Assembly: GCA_021824145.1 (NCBI GenBank)
Contig: JAKALM010000007.1
Location: forward strand, 62,001 to 126,000
Direction of reading: 5' to 3'
DNA length: 64,000 bases
Source: Bacteroidota bacterium
GTDB lineage: Bacteria; Bacteroidota; Ignavibacteria; Ignavibacteriales; Ignavibacteriaceae
The notes beneath the pieces are model-generated. The model ran no database searches and was not told the origin of the DNA. It saw only the letters and a list, made by a program, of their open reading frames with translations. Position 1 is the stretch's first letter. Each line of letters starts with the position of its first letter. The position numbers and the translations under genes were made by a program. This document shows positions 19,349 through 29,269 of this stretch, one piece after another.

Positions 19349-20080
19349 TTAATCAGTAAGAAAATAATATATCAGCATGCCAAAATTAATTTGAAGCGCA
19401 CCAAAAGTAATTCCACTTATCAAATCGTATTTTCTTGTTTGATTAAGATAAGAATTGTCTCCTGTATTTTGATATTGTGTAAAGTAGTCGTCTGCTTTTA
19501 ATTTGAAATAAGCAGAGACTGCTCCAAGCGTAACGATGCCGCCAATGAAAAACTTAAAAATATTTCTCTTAAAAAAGCTAACTTTATTTGGTTCTCCGGA
19601 ATAATTGAGATTAAATATTTTATTATCATCGAATGAATTTAACGTAATTGGAAGTTCCTTATAATTAGTTTTTTTCAATATTAAATTCTTAACATCAGTC
19701 GAAATAAACATAGGGGTATGTCCGATTAAAGAATCTCCGGAATAAATGAAAGCATCAGTTGGATTAGTTTGAAGATAAAACAAATTTTTAAATTTCAAAT
19801 TTATAATTTTATACTCATTACAACCTTGAACGGAAATTATATTATTCAATACTTCTGCATTCCATCTATTTATTGGTTCTCTTGCGGTTATATTATAAAA
19901 TCCTTTTTCTAATTCAAGATTTACATCCCCTTTACCAACAAATTTATGGTTTAAATAAATAAGCGAGCTATCTATATCAGTTTTAATAAAAACTCTACTC
20001 TTGCAGTTTTGTCCATTTAGTAAGTTATTAAAAAACAAAATCAGAGTAACAATTAATAAAAAATTACTTAACGATTTCAT
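19349..20080 (-). CDS. PEGA-domain protein, membrane-anchored
   Basis: A signal or anchor helix (FLLIVTLILFFNNLLNGQ) precedes two PEGA-type beta repeats (SRVFIKTDIDSSLIYLNHKF with GKGDVNLELEKGFYNI, and FYLQTNPTDAFIYSGDSLIG with HTPMFI). Two hydrophobic segments follow near residues 170-190 and 220-240. PEGA domains are found on surface and S-layer-like proteins and often bind cell-wall material. Its start overlaps the end of the upstream propeller lipoprotein gene by 17 bases. It is the third gene of the overlapping envelope cassette. Function unknown; a role with its two upstream neighbours is inferred. Confidence 0.7.
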   Translation of the reverse strand: MKSLSNFLLIVTLILFFNNLLNGQNCKSRVFIKTDIDSSLIYLNHKFVGKGDVNLELEKGFYNITAREPINRWNAEVLNNIISVQGCNEYKIINLKFKNLFYLQTNPTDAFIYSGDSLIGHTPMFISTDVKNLILKKTNYKELPITLNSFDDNKIFNLNYSGEPNKVSFFKRNIFKFFIGGIVTLGAVSAYFKLKADDYFTQYQNTGDNSYLNQTRKYDLISGITFGALQINFGMLIYYFLTD

Positions 20081-21212
20081 ATGCTTCTAATATATCATTA
20101 TCGTAACCAATGAATAAAGTATTTCTGAAATATAACGGTGTTAACCTTGCATGAGAAGGAAGAATAAACCGCTTGATTATTTTTCCATTTAAGGTTTCAA
20201 CAAAATCTAATTGGCCATCAAGATTTGGAATTATTAAATAGTTATTAGTTAAAAGCGGTGTAGCATTAATAACTCCGTTCAATTTGGTTAGCCAAATTGT
20301 TTTTCCATTTCCGATTTCAATTGCAAAAAATCTGCCGCCTAAATTTCCCACAAATACATTTTCGTTATTAAACACTGGAGTTGAAACAATTTCTGAACCA
20401 GTTTCAACCTTCCAAATAACTTTTCCGTTTTTTAAACTTACAGCATACAATGTCCCGTTTTTATCTCCTAGAAAAGCTGTAGAATCCGATATAGAAACAC
20501 TATTTGTAAATATATATCCTATTTTATTTTTAAATATTACATTTCCATTATAAGAGTTCAAACCAATTACTTCACCATTATCATTGCCGAAGATAACGAT
20601 GCCATTATTCATTGCTGGCGAACAGTGTGTCCTAACTTTTGTTTCTGTTTCCCAAACTTTAGAACCATTATAATTATACTTGTAAACATTTCCACTAAGT
20701 GTTACAAAAATAACTCCATCTTTTGTTTGAATTAACTCAGATATTATTTTGTCGATAATTTTAATTTTAAATATTGGTTCTCCAGTTCTTAAATTATAAT
20801 AATTTAGTAAAGAATAATTTTCGTTATTCAATGCAATAGGATAGATCAAAGTATTATTATTAATAATTGGCGAAGAAAATATCGCTCCTTTATCTTTAAG
20901 TTGTCCTAATTGTTTTCCTGTATTCACATCTAAACAAGTTATCCATCCTGACAAATCATTAATAAATAAATAAGAGTTATAAATTGTAACTGTTGAATTC
21001 GTTATTCCACCGTTAATATCTTTTTTCCATTTAAGTTTTAATGAATCGCTAATTGAAATTGGAACAAAAAAATCGCGGCTAGGAATTTTACCAAACATTG
21101 TGTATGGATCTGGATCTGGTTTAACATTAAGTTTGATAACGGATGGGAAACATCCTTCTAAAAAAATTAATAAAATAAATATTATGTAAAAGTATAATTT
21201 CAAAAATCCCAT
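20064..21212 (-). CDS. PQQ-like beta-propeller lipoprotein, BamB-like
   Basis: The N-terminal hydrophobic segment ends in a lipobox (FLEGC, Cys near residue 21). The body has successive PQQ-type repeats of about 40 residues, each with a blade ending like GKVIWKVETG or NGKTIWLTKLNG. This resembles BamB, the scaffold of the outer-membrane assembly machine, but also other propeller lipoproteins. It overlaps the upstream metallopeptidase/barrel gene by 13 bases and the downstream PEGA gene by 17, so all three are translationally linked. A role with the barrel protein as partner or scaffold is inferred from this linkage. Confidence 0.7.
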   Translation of the reverse strand: MGFLKLYFYIIFILLIFLEGCFPSVIKLNVKPDPDPYTMFGKIPSRDFFVPISISDSLKLKWKKDINGGITNSTVTIYNSYLFINDLSGWITCLDVNTGKQLGQLKDKGAIFSSPIINNNTLIYPIALNNENYSLLNYYNLRTGEPIFKIKIIDKIISELIQTKDGVIFVTLSGNVYKYNYNGSKVWETETKVRTHCSPAMNNGIVIFGNDNGEVIGLNSYNGNVIFKNKIGYIFTNSVSISDSTAFLGDKNGTLYAVSLKNGKVIWKVETGSEIVSTPVFNNENVFVGNLGGRFFAIEIGNGKTIWLTKLNGVINATPLLTNNYLIIPNLDGQLDFVETLNGKIIKRFILPSHARLTPLYFRNTLFIGYDNDILEAYEIVK

Positions 21213-24019
21213 CCGAAAAAGAACTGATAAAAAAGTCTTGGCTGAAAATCATTGAAATTGTTTTCGATTCGTTTGCCAACATCGTATCGAAGCACTAAAG
21301 CTCCAAATAAATTAATTCTAATTCCTGCTCCAATGCTTCCTAAAGTAGTTAAATAGTTTGTATCCCAAGCGCTGCCGGCATCAAAAAAAAGCGCTCCTCG
21401 TATACCAAAAAAACCTAGATTCATAAATGGAAATTTAACATTCAACTGGTCTATCAAAGGAAACCTTAATTCAACAGAGCTAAGCCACATTTTTTGCCCT
21501 CGAATTGACCACAAAGGCCAGCCTCTTAAATCCCAGCTTCCGCCCATAAAATATCGCCGTGCTTCTTTACCTTGATTATAAAATAATGCACCACGAAATG
21601 CTATAGCTGAGCTGTAGCCAAGTCTAAAATATTGTCGGTAATCCGCAATAATAGAATAATAATTTACATTGCTGTATTTTATATCGCTAGTATAACCAAG
21701 AAGAACTCTTGCTCTAATTCCATCTAACGGACCGGTTGGGCCCCAAAGTGAATTATCATAAACATAAGAAAGAGTGTTACTTACCATCAAAGCTTTACGT
21801 TCAATTTCACCTGTATAGACCTGTTTATCAGAATTTATAATTGAAACGTCAGATTCAATTCTATCAAAAATTGAAAGAGGATAATACAAGAGAAAAAATC
21901 CTCCAAAACTTCTTTCAAAAAAATATTCATCCGATTGAGTTATATCATATCTATCGCCGCTGAAATGGAACACACCATAGCCATAATTTGCTCGCTGCCC
22001 AAGATTAATTCTCTCAATTTCAACATTAAAACTTTTTAAAATATCACTTTGAACCTGAGCCGTATTATAAATTAAGAAATAATATTTATCATTGCCTAAA
22101 AGATCGCTCAATGAAATTATTGCACCGCCTCGAGTTCCAAAAACAGGATCTGTTGATACCTGACTTTGTGCGTAATCTATGCTGTATTCTCTCTGGTAGG
22201 CTAATTTTTCTTTTTCAGCACTTCGTGAAAGAGATGTAGGTTCCCAAATACCTGCTGTCGAATCAATCTGCATTGTAATGTACTGTTCTGTATCAATAGC
22301 AGGCTTATCTAATTTCGTTTTGTATAAATTAAATGAAAAATTTTGGAAACCAGAAAAAACTATTTCGTTAGAATCAATATAAACCGGATTGAAAGCACTT
22401 GTTATAAAATTTGTTATTCTTTTTATCCTATGCAAAAACATTTCATCGGCTACATTCATTTCATAAATATTTCTTACTCCGTCTAATTCTGATGTAAAGA
22501 GCAGAGTTTTTTTATCAGGCGAAATTATTGGAGAATAGCAATTCGAATTAAGATAAGTTATATAATTAATATGATGTGTAATTAAATTATATGAAAATAA
22601 ATTGTAAGTCATTTTATATTTTCCAGCGGTGCGATCTGATGAAAAAACAATTTGATTGTCGCTTAAACCAAAAGTTGGATCGTGATCATCATAAATATCA
22701 TTTGTTATTCGCACAAGTGAATCGGACGGGATATCAAACATAAAAATATCACTAAAACCTTTTTGATCAACAGCCTGAAATACTATTCTATTTCCATCAT
22801 GAGAAAATTTTGGTGATGATATGCTAATTAAATCTTGGTTCTTGTAATTTTTAATAATTTTATTTTTTTTGATTGAAAAAAAATGAATTGCATCTGTGCC
22901 GCCATCTTTAGTTACAAATGCAATTATTCCTTCTTTGGAGATATCAATTGAAGATTGAAATAAATGAAATGCTTCCAACTCTTGAGTTTTTTCACCCCTA
23001 AGAACTAATTCCGGTTCGTTGAATTCTTCTTTAGTTTTTTCTTCTTTTACTCTGTACAAAGAAGAATAACCATCACGATTAGCAACAAAATAAATATATT
23101 TTGTTCCATTTATTTCATACGGAACGGGTGAAAAATTAAATCCAAAGTTTGTAATTTTTTCCGATGCATTATCTGGCGGAGCTTTATCCTTTATTAAAGG
23201 ATAATATTTTCTCTTTAAATAAAATGTCCAATCTTTATCAATGTCCTTTAATGGTTCATCAAGAGTATATTCCATTACTTTGTTGAAACTTGAGTACATC
23301 CAAAAATTATCAAGTATTTGAAGAACTTTTTCTTTGCCAAATTTGTGCGCAACAAATTCTAAAAAATTTTGTCCTTCTTTATACATTAAAAAAGTTCCGC
23401 TTATTTGATAAATATTTTCTAAATTAAAAAAATATCCATCGATAACAGCATCGCGCATTACCATTCTTGCTTGTGAATCTTCATCAGTTGAGATATATTC
23501 TGCCAATCCTTCTGTATACCAAAGCGGAGGATAATAATCGTCTGGCAAGCGATGATCTTTAAATACTCGATAAAGTTTTGCCGTCATAAAAACGTGAGTT
23601 AATTCGTGCCGAATTACATGTTTAAAATCATGAAGCGAACCTGTGTTAGGAATTACTACTCTGCCTTTCATGTATTCAAAAAATCCGCCTACACCTTCGG
23701 GAATTAAGCCTGGAGTTGTGTTTGTTTGTTCAAATTGATTTGAAGTGTTGTAAAAAATTAAAGGAATCCGGTGAGATATTACAATATTAAATCTTACTTT
23801 GTATTCTTCATAAGTCTGCTCAGCTATTGAAGCACCAATGTTGGCAACTTCTCCCATTTCATCATAATAATAAATGTTGAAATGTTTTGTGCGGAGAATT
23901 TTCCAATCAAACTTTTGATATTGGACTTTGTTTCTTCCAAAATCATAATATTGCCCCAAAAGGTTTTCGTTCAGAATAATTAATAAAAAAAGAATAAAAT
24001 ATTTTATTAGTCTGTTCAA
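21200..24019 (-). CDS. Peptidase MA-like / PD40 propeller / outer-membrane beta-barrel fusion
   Basis: Domains in order: signal peptide; a gluzincin-type metallopeptidase domain at about 40-270 with HELTH near 138-142 and a downstream Glu in WYTEGLAEY; a TolB-like PD40 propeller at about 290-600 (SPKFSHDGNRIVFQA, SPIISPDKKTLLFTSELDG); and a C-terminal Omp85/BamA-like barrel to 939 (YFMGGSWDLRGWPLWSIRGQ, then LFFDAGSAWD and GAGIRINL), ending in the aromatic WDF. The zinc-site residues are intact. The protein should be anchored by its barrel with the peptidase and propeller in the periplasm or outside. The start is TTG at 24019 with AAGG eight bases upstream; no ATG exists ahead of the signal peptide. 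Confidence 0.8.
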   Translation of the reverse strand: MNRLIKYFILFLLIILNENLLGQYYDFGRNKVQYQKFDWKILRTKHFNIYYYDEMGEVANIGASIAEQTYEEYKVRFNIVISHRIPLIFYNTSNQFEQTNTTPGLIPEGVGGFFEYMKGRVVIPNTGSLHDFKHVIRHELTHVFMTAKLYRVFKDHRLPDDYYPPLWYTEGLAEYISTDEDSQARMVMRDAVIDGYFFNLENIYQISGTFLMYKEGQNFLEFVAHKFGKEKVLQILDNFWMYSSFNKVMEYTLDEPLKDIDKDWTFYLKRKYYPLIKDKAPPDNASEKITNFGFNFSPVPYEINGTKYIYFVANRDGYSSLYRVKEEKTKEEFNEPELVLRGEKTQELEAFHLFQSSIDISKEGIIAFVTKDGGTDAIHFFSIKKNKIIKNYKNQDLISISSPKFSHDGNRIVFQAVDQKGFSDIFMFDIPSDSLVRITNDIYDDHDPTFGLSDNQIVFSSDRTAGKYKMTYNLFSYNLITHHINYITYLNSNCYSPIISPDKKTLLFTSELDGVRNIYEMNVADEMFLHRIKRITNFITSAFNPVYIDSNEIVFSGFQNFSFNLYKTKLDKPAIDTEQYITMQIDSTAGIWEPTSLSRSAEKEKLAYQREYSIDYAQSQVSTDPVFGTRGGAIISLSDLLGNDKYYFLIYNTAQVQSDILKSFNVEIERINLGQRANYGYGVFHFSGDRYDITQSDEYFFERSFGGFFLLYYPLSIFDRIESDVSIINSDKQVYTGEIERKALMVSNTLSYVYDNSLWGPTGPLDGIRARVLLGYTSDIKYSNVNYYSIIADYRQYFRLGYSSAIAFRGALFYNQGKEARRYFMGGSWDLRGWPLWSIRGQKMWLSSVELRFPLIDQLNVKFPFMNLGFFGIRGALFFDAGSAWDTNYLTTLGSIGAGIRINLFGALVLRYDVGKRIENNFNDFQPRLFYQFFFGWDF

Positions 24020-24162
24020 TACGGCTGCCTTAGATTTTTCCGAATTGATTAGAGGTTTTATTTATCTAGTTTTTAATTCTGAAAGAAATTTTTCGAATAA
24101 TATATTTATCAAATGAATTTGAAAAACTAAAACTCGACCTTTTACTTGAATTTATACTTTGT

Positions 24163-25197
24163 TCATCCAAGTCTTTGTTTTAATATATTTATGTTTTCAA
24201 TTTCTGTTGGATCAAAACCTCTTAATACGGCTGTGTAATAAGTTATCCAATCCTCCAAATAAATCAAATCCATTAATCTTAGTTTATATTCTTTTTCTTT
24301 GCTTTGCAGTTTAATTACCTCAGCGCCATTTTTAGAAGCCAGCTCTGATGTTATTTCAAATCTCTTTTTTATTTGAGTTGGATAATCATCATCCCAAATT
24401 GTAATTAGCTTTGTATGAAATTGTTTTTCTTCAAATGACTCCCAACCAATAATTTCATTGTGGTTTAATTCTGGAATTACATTATGAAACGCATGGAGTT
24501 TTGAATTTTCGTTGAATTGACATTTGAATCTGTAGCCGACTGCTGATGTTAAATCTGCAGCAGAATAAATTGTGGGAATAAAGCCAAGTAATTCTTCAGC
24601 TAATTTAATTGCATTATTGTTCTCTTGTGAATACTCAATTCCTTTTTTCTTCCAAAGCTCAACAATTTGATTGACAATGTTATTTTGATTAGGAATCAAT
24701 TCGATATCTTGAAGCGCTTTTAATAAAGAAAAGAAACTTAATCCCAAAGAATATCTTGGTTGAAATCCAGGGAGTACTTTTATTATTGGGATATTATTTT
24801 GTAAAGCAATTTTTTCAACTTTTCCGCCAGTAGTAATGCAGAACATTTTACATTTTTTTGACAGCGCCGAATTAAAAACCTCAACCGTTTCTTCAGTGTT
24901 ACCTGAATATGATGAAACAACAACTAAAGTATTTTCATCAGCAAATGAAGGTAAGAAATAATTTCGGTTAACTATAAAAGGTATCTTAATTTCGCTTCGT
25001 AAATAGTTCTGCATAAGATCAGCACTTATAGCAGAACCGCCAAGCCCGGATACAATAACTGAATTGAATTTTTTATTCTTAAGTGAACTCAAATCAAATT
25101 TATTATTCCATGCAAACTCAATTTGTTCATAAGTTTTTATTAATACATTAAATTGATTTTCCGGATCGTATTTTTTTACATATTCTGAAATGTTCAT
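24163..25197 (-). CDS. Bifunctional phosphoglucose/phosphomannose isomerase
   Basis: An SIS-domain protein with the two ligand loops VSGLGGSAISAD and VSSYSGNTEET and the C-terminal motif LNHNEIIGWE, whose Glu and His are catalytic in the archaeal-type PGI/PMI family. It would interconvert glucose-6-P, mannose-6-P and fructose-6-P. The open frame continues back to 25257, but the ATG at 25197 has AGGA six bases upstream and starts eight bases after the ptsI stop, so the shorter form (about 344 aa) is taken; it matches family length. It is the last gene of the fni-ptsI operon. Confidence 0.85.
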   Translation of the reverse strand: MNISEYVKKYDPENQFNVLIKTYEQIEFAWNNKFDLSSLKNKKFNSVIVSGLGGSAISADLMQNYLRSEIKIPFIVNRNYFLPSFADENTLVVVSSYSGNTEETVEVFNSALSKKCKMFCITTGGKVEKIALQNNIPIIKVLPGFQPRYSLGLSFFSLLKALQDIELIPNQNNIVNQIVELWKKKGIEYSQENNNAIKLAEELLGFIPTIYSAADLTSAVGYRFKCQFNENSKLHAFHNVIPELNHNEIIGWESFEEKQFHTKLITIWDDDYPTQIKKRFEITSELASKNGAEVIKLQSKEKEYKLRLMDLIYLEDWITYYTAVLRGFDPTEIENINILKQRLG

Positions 25198-25204
25198 TTT
25201 TTTC

Positions 25205-26971
25205 CTATATAATGTTTCTGGTTCTTGTAATTGAATTTTCGGTGAAAAATCTTTCAAGTTTTTCTGTAATTTCTTTTTCAGTTGAGCAGGCTAAACATTC
25301 GTCAGCTAATGTTTTCGCTTTTTGATATGATATACTTCTTATAATTCTTTTTGCATATGGAATTGTAGTAGGAGATAAACTTAAAATTGGCAATCCCATT
25401 CCAATTAAAAGTGGAATAGCGAGCGTATCTGCAGCCATTTCGCCACAAATACTCACTGTCTTATTTGCCCTTGCTGATTCTTTAATAATATGATGCAACG
25501 TTCTTATAACCGAAGGATGAAATTCCTGATAAAGATCTGAAACTAAATCATTGCCTCGATCAACTGCCATTAAATATTGAATTAAATCATTTGTGCCAAT
25601 GCTAATAAAATCAGTATAAGTTGCAAGTTCAAAAGTCATTACTGCTGCAGATGGAACTTCAATCATTATTCCGATTTTAATATTTCTATCAAATGGAATT
25701 TTCTCTGCACGAAGTTCTTCTTTACATGCAGAAATAATGGACATCGATTTTTTTATCTCAGAAATTGTTGTGACCATAGGCAGCATAAACAAAATATTTT
25801 TATGTACACTAGATTGAAGTACTGCTCTAATTTGTGTCTTAAATAATTTCTCATTTTCCAAAAGTAATCTTATGCCCCGTAATCCTAAGAATGGGTTGGG
25901 TTCTGTAAAGCTTAAGAATTTAAATTTATCGCCGCCGATATCAAATGCACGAATTGTTAATGGAGAGGGATAAATTCTAGTGGCAAGGTTTGTATAAATT
26001 TTAATCTGTTCGCTTTCAGATGGAAATTCTCCATGTTCCTCTAAAATTTGTTCAGTCCGATATAATCCTATTCCCTTTGCACCATTTGTAATTACAAGAT
26101 CAATTTCACCAGTCACATCAACATTTGCAAGAAGTGTAATTTCTTTACCATCTTTAGTTTCTGCTGGTTGATCTTTTAATTCCTTTAAACTTTTTTGAAG
26201 TTCTGCTAAATGATCTACTTTGGTTTTGAAAAATTCTAGTTGTTCATCTGTTGGATTTATTATAACATAACCATGAAATCCATCAACAATAATTACATCA
26301 CCATCTTTTATTTTCTTTGTTGCATTATGTGTACCTACAACTGCAGGAATATCCAAAGATCTTGAAACAATTGCTGCATGCGAAGTCAATCCGCCATGAT
26401 CAGTTACAAATCCTTTTACGTTGCATCTTGAAAGAAGAATTGTATCGGCAGGCGTAAGTGAGTCGCTTACTACAATTAAATCATTTGTAATTCTCGATTG
26501 CCATCTTTTCTTTTGCAAGTTTCTAATGATTCTGTTTTTAATATCTTCAATATCATTTGCTCTTTCATTCATATATTGTTCATGAGCAACTATCATTAAG
26601 TGCTGATATTTAGATATTTCATCGTTTACAATATATTCAGGCTGCCTTTTTTCTTTTCTAACTCTGTTTTTAATATTTTCAATCAAGATTGGATCATCAA
26701 GGATCATCAGTTGAGCTTCAAAAATTGCTGCACGAGTTTTATCCATTTTTTCTTTTGCAATCGCAAAAATTTTATCCAGTTCTTTTTTAGATTTACTAAG
26801 TGCTTCATCAAAATTTTGAATTGCTATTTCAATATCCAAAATTTCTGAGTCATTTATATCTAGCTTTTCTTTTGTAAATAAATAAACTTTAGAAATAACA
26901 ATACCTGGAGCAGCCGCAATTCCAGTAATTTTATTTTCAGCTTCTTTAAATATTTGTTTAAATGATTTCAC
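25205..26971 (-). CDS. ptsI: PTS phosphotransferase enzyme I
   Basis: Enzyme I takes phosphate from PEP and passes it to HPr. The 588-residue length matches the family. The phosphohistidine loop GGLTSHAAIVSR (His near 198) and the PEP-binding C-terminal barrel with FRTEQ-like, SIGTNDL and CGEMAAD motifs (GLYRTEQ, FISIGTNDLIQY, SICGEMAAD) are present. It starts at a GTG overlapping the HPr stop (GTGA), so translation is coupled. Cytoplasmic. No enzyme II gene lies in the window. Confidence 0.95.
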   Translation of the reverse strand: MKSFKQIFKEAENKITGIAAAPGIVISKVYLFTKEKLDINDSEILDIEIAIQNFDEALSKSKKELDKIFAIAKEKMDKTRAAIFEAQLMILDDPILIENIKNRVRKEKRQPEYIVNDEISKYQHLMIVAHEQYMNERANDIEDIKNRIIRNLQKKRWQSRITNDLIVVSDSLTPADTILLSRCNVKGFVTDHGGLTSHAAIVSRSLDIPAVVGTHNATKKIKDGDVIIVDGFHGYVIINPTDEQLEFFKTKVDHLAELQKSLKELKDQPAETKDGKEITLLANVDVTGEIDLVITNGAKGIGLYRTEQILEEHGEFPSESEQIKIYTNLATRIYPSPLTIRAFDIGGDKFKFLSFTEPNPFLGLRGIRLLLENEKLFKTQIRAVLQSSVHKNILFMLPMVTTISEIKKSMSIISACKEELRAEKIPFDRNIKIGIMIEVPSAAVMTFELATYTDFISIGTNDLIQYLMAVDRGNDLVSDLYQEFHPSVIRTLHHIIKESARANKTVSICGEMAADTLAIPLLIGMGLPILSLSPTTIPYAKRIIRSISYQKAKTLADECLACSTEKEITEKLERFFTENSITRTRNII

Positions 26972-27237
26972 AATTCGTCAAAACCTCTATTAAAATAATC
27001 ACAAATTTCTTCCGAAGCTTGCTGCTCATCTTCGCCATCGAAAGTTAAGGATAGCTCCGAACCCATTTCGGCAGCAAGTGTCATTACGCCAATTATACTT
27101 TTCCCATTTATATTCAAACCATCTTTCGAAATATAAAATTCACATTTATATTTTGCAGCCAATTTAACAATTGTTGCAGCTGGTCTAGTATGCAACCCGG
27201 CTTTATTAATTATTTTTACTTTTTTTTCAATCATCAT
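26968..27237 (-). CDS. ptsH: HPr phosphocarrier protein
   Basis: HPr carries phosphate from enzyme I to enzymes II. The 89-residue protein has the active-site His in AGLHTRPAA (His16) and the regulatory serine region NGKSIIGVM (Ser47, equivalent to Ser46 of Gram-positive HPr). The presence of the serine suggests possible HPr-kinase control, but no hprK gene is in the window. It overlaps both neighbours by four bases. It may serve in regulation as well as sugar transport. Confidence 0.95.
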   Translation of the reverse strand: MMIEKKVKIINKAGLHTRPAATIVKLAAKYKCEFYISKDGLNINGKSIIGVMTLAAEMGSELSLTFDGEDEQQASEEICDYFNRGFDEL

Positions 27238-28223
27238 TTATTTCTGTTGATTAATAATTCGGCGAGCCAAATAAAATGATTTCGATTCTCGCTACTTAAA
27301 TCCTTTATTGCATTAAGTGCTCTATTAGTATATTTTTTTATTTCTTTTTTAGCTTCATTCAAAACACCTAGCTGAATATATAAATCTTTATAGTCTGAAA
27401 TTTCATGATTCGCAATTCCTTTTTCTTGTATTACTTTAAGAAGTTTTTTACGAGCATTTCCTTTAGCTTTTTCTAATGCTTTTATAAAAAGGTATGTTTT
27501 TTTACCTTCAACTAAATCGCCACCAATAAATTTACCTAATTCAATTTCATTTCCAGTGATATCAAGCAAATCATCTTGGATCTGAAATGCAATTCCAATA
27601 TTTTTTCCAAAACTTGAAAGCGCTTTAATTTCCTTATCACTTCCATTTCCTAAAATCGCACCAATCTTACAGCACATTTCGATCATCGCCGCAGTCTTTA
27701 ATTGAATCATTAAAATATATTCATTGAGTAAAACATCTTTACGAATTTCAAATTCTTTGTCAAGGCTTTGTCCTTCACAAACATCAACTAACCCTTTTGT
27801 AAATGCTTCAAGAATTTTTTTAGAATTTCCATTACAATCTTTTAAAAGAAATTCATAAGCAACTGAAAGCAAACTATCTCCAGCAAGTATTGCTGTGTTT
27901 ACATCATACTTTTTATGAAGTGTAACTTTACCTCTACGCTTTTCAGCATTATCCATAATGTCATCATGAACCAAAGTAAAATTGTGAAGAAATTCTACAG
28001 CAACTGCCGCATTATAAGCATTAGATAATTTTCCACCAACAGCTTTCACAGACATCAAAACTAATAATGGCCTTAATCTTTTTCCGCCTTCTTCCATTAC
28101 ATAAAATCCTGGCTCATATAAAGATATAGGTTCCCTATTTTTTAGAGAACGTGAAATTTTCTTTTCAATTTTTTTTCTTTCTCTTTCAAAGAACAATTCA
28201 AATTTTTTTACTTCACTCCCCAT
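27234..28223 (-). CDS. Polyprenyl synthetase (farnesyl/geranylgeranyl diphosphate synthase type)
   Basis: Trans-prenyltransferase that condenses isopentenyl diphosphate with allylic diphosphates. The first Asp-rich motif is in LVHDDIMDNAEKRRG and the second in FQIQDDLLD. Length (330 aa) fits FPP/GGPP synthases. The chain length cannot be set from motifs alone. The ATG at 28223 is preferred over a TTG at 28226 that directly precedes it. It directly follows fni, linking both isoprenoid steps, and overlaps ptsH by four bases. Confidence 0.9.
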   Translation of the reverse strand: MGSEVKKFELFFERERKKIEKKISRSLKNREPISLYEPGFYVMEEGGKRLRPLLVLMSVKAVGGKLSNAYNAAVAVEFLHNFTLVHDDIMDNAEKRRGKVTLHKKYDVNTAILAGDSLLSVAYEFLLKDCNGNSKKILEAFTKGLVDVCEGQSLDKEFEIRKDVLLNEYILMIQLKTAAMIEMCCKIGAILGNGSDKEIKALSSFGKNIGIAFQIQDDLLDITGNEIELGKFIGGDLVEGKKTYLFIKALEKAKGNARKKLLKVIQEKGIANHEISDYKDLYIQLGVLNEAKKEIKKYTNRALNAIKDLSSENRNHFIWLAELLINRNK

Positions 28224-29269
28224 CAATTTAATTTTTCCTTTCTTATTATTTTTTTATTTCTTAGCTCAGAAATATTTTGTGAACCCGTTAAGAACATGAT
28301 TTGCCGGACAATTTCAAACCAACCTTCAATTAAATCTATGACACCTTCTGAGCTGTTTTTTTTTAATTCTTGTAATATTATTCTTGCAGATGCCGTAATA
28401 TCTGCGCCTAAAGCTAAAGCCTTTGCAATATCAAATCCATTTTTGATTCCACCGGAACCAATTAACATGAAATTAAACTTACTTTTTAATTTGGCAACAG
28501 TTCTGATACAATAAGAAGTTGGCAAACCCCAATCCCAAAATTCATTTTTACCTTGATGATTATTTCTAAGAAGCTCAACTCCAGTCCAACTTGTACCGCC
28601 TGCACCAGCAACATCAATACCTTTAACACCAACATTAATTAATTTTTCTGCTACTTTTTTAGAAATACCGGCGCCAACTTCCTTTACAATTATTGGAACT
28701 TCTAAATATTTAACTAACTTTTCAATCAATTTTAGTAATCCAGTAAAATTTGGCTCACCTCTATCTTGAATTAATTCTTGCGCCGGATTAGTGTGAATTA
28801 CCATTGCATCAGCTTCAACTAAATCAACTAAAATTTTTATCTTTTCAAAAGTTTTAAATTGGACAATTTGTGAAGCTCCAATATTTCCAAGTACCGGAAT
28901 TTTAGGGGCATTTTTTCTGATAACTTTATATGATTTATGAAATAATTCATTCTCTAATGCTTGTCTCTGGCTTCCAACTCCGAGCGGAATATTTAACTGA
29001 TTAGCAGCAATCGATAATCGAGCATTGATATTTTCTGCTTCGGTTACTCCGCCAGTCATACAAGAAATTAGAAATGGATAACCAATTTTTTTATTAAAAA
29101 ATTTAGTCCCAAAATCAATTTTGGAAATTTCAACTTCAGTTATCGCGCAGTTTATAAACTCGTAATTTTCAAATCCATTTGTTTTATTTTTAAATGATAC
29201 TTCGTCTGTCAAACATAACTCAAGATGCTCTTTTTTCCTTTGAGATATGGAATTAGTTTTTACCGGCAT
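28223..29269 (-). CDS. fni: Type 2 isopentenyl-diphosphate delta-isomerase
   Basis: FMN- and NADPH-dependent enzyme that interconverts IPP and DMAPP. The family motifs ISCMTGGV, LGVGSQRQALEN and AGAGGTSWTGVE are present and length (348 aa) is normal. It opens a five-gene minus-strand operon (fni, prenyl synthase, ptsH, ptsI, PGI/PMI) with overlaps or very short gaps throughout. No clear promoter was recognised upstream; the 178-base gap to the divergent transporter gene probably holds it. Confidence 0.95.
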   Translation of the reverse strand: MPVKTNSISQRKKEHLELCLTDEVSFKNKTNGFENYEFINCAITEVEISKIDFGTKFFNKKIGYPFLISCMTGGVTEAENINARLSIAANQLNIPLGVGSQRQALENELFHKSYKVIRKNAPKIPVLGNIGASQIVQFKTFEKIKILVDLVEADAMVIHTNPAQELIQDRGEPNFTGLLKLIEKLVKYLEVPIIVKEVGAGISKKVAEKLINVGVKGIDVAGAGGTSWTGVELLRNNHQGKNEFWDWGLPTSYCIRTVAKLKSKFNFMLIGSGGIKNGFDIAKALALGADITASARIILQELKKNSSEGVIDLIEGWFEIVRQIMFLTGSQNISELRNKKIIRKEKLN

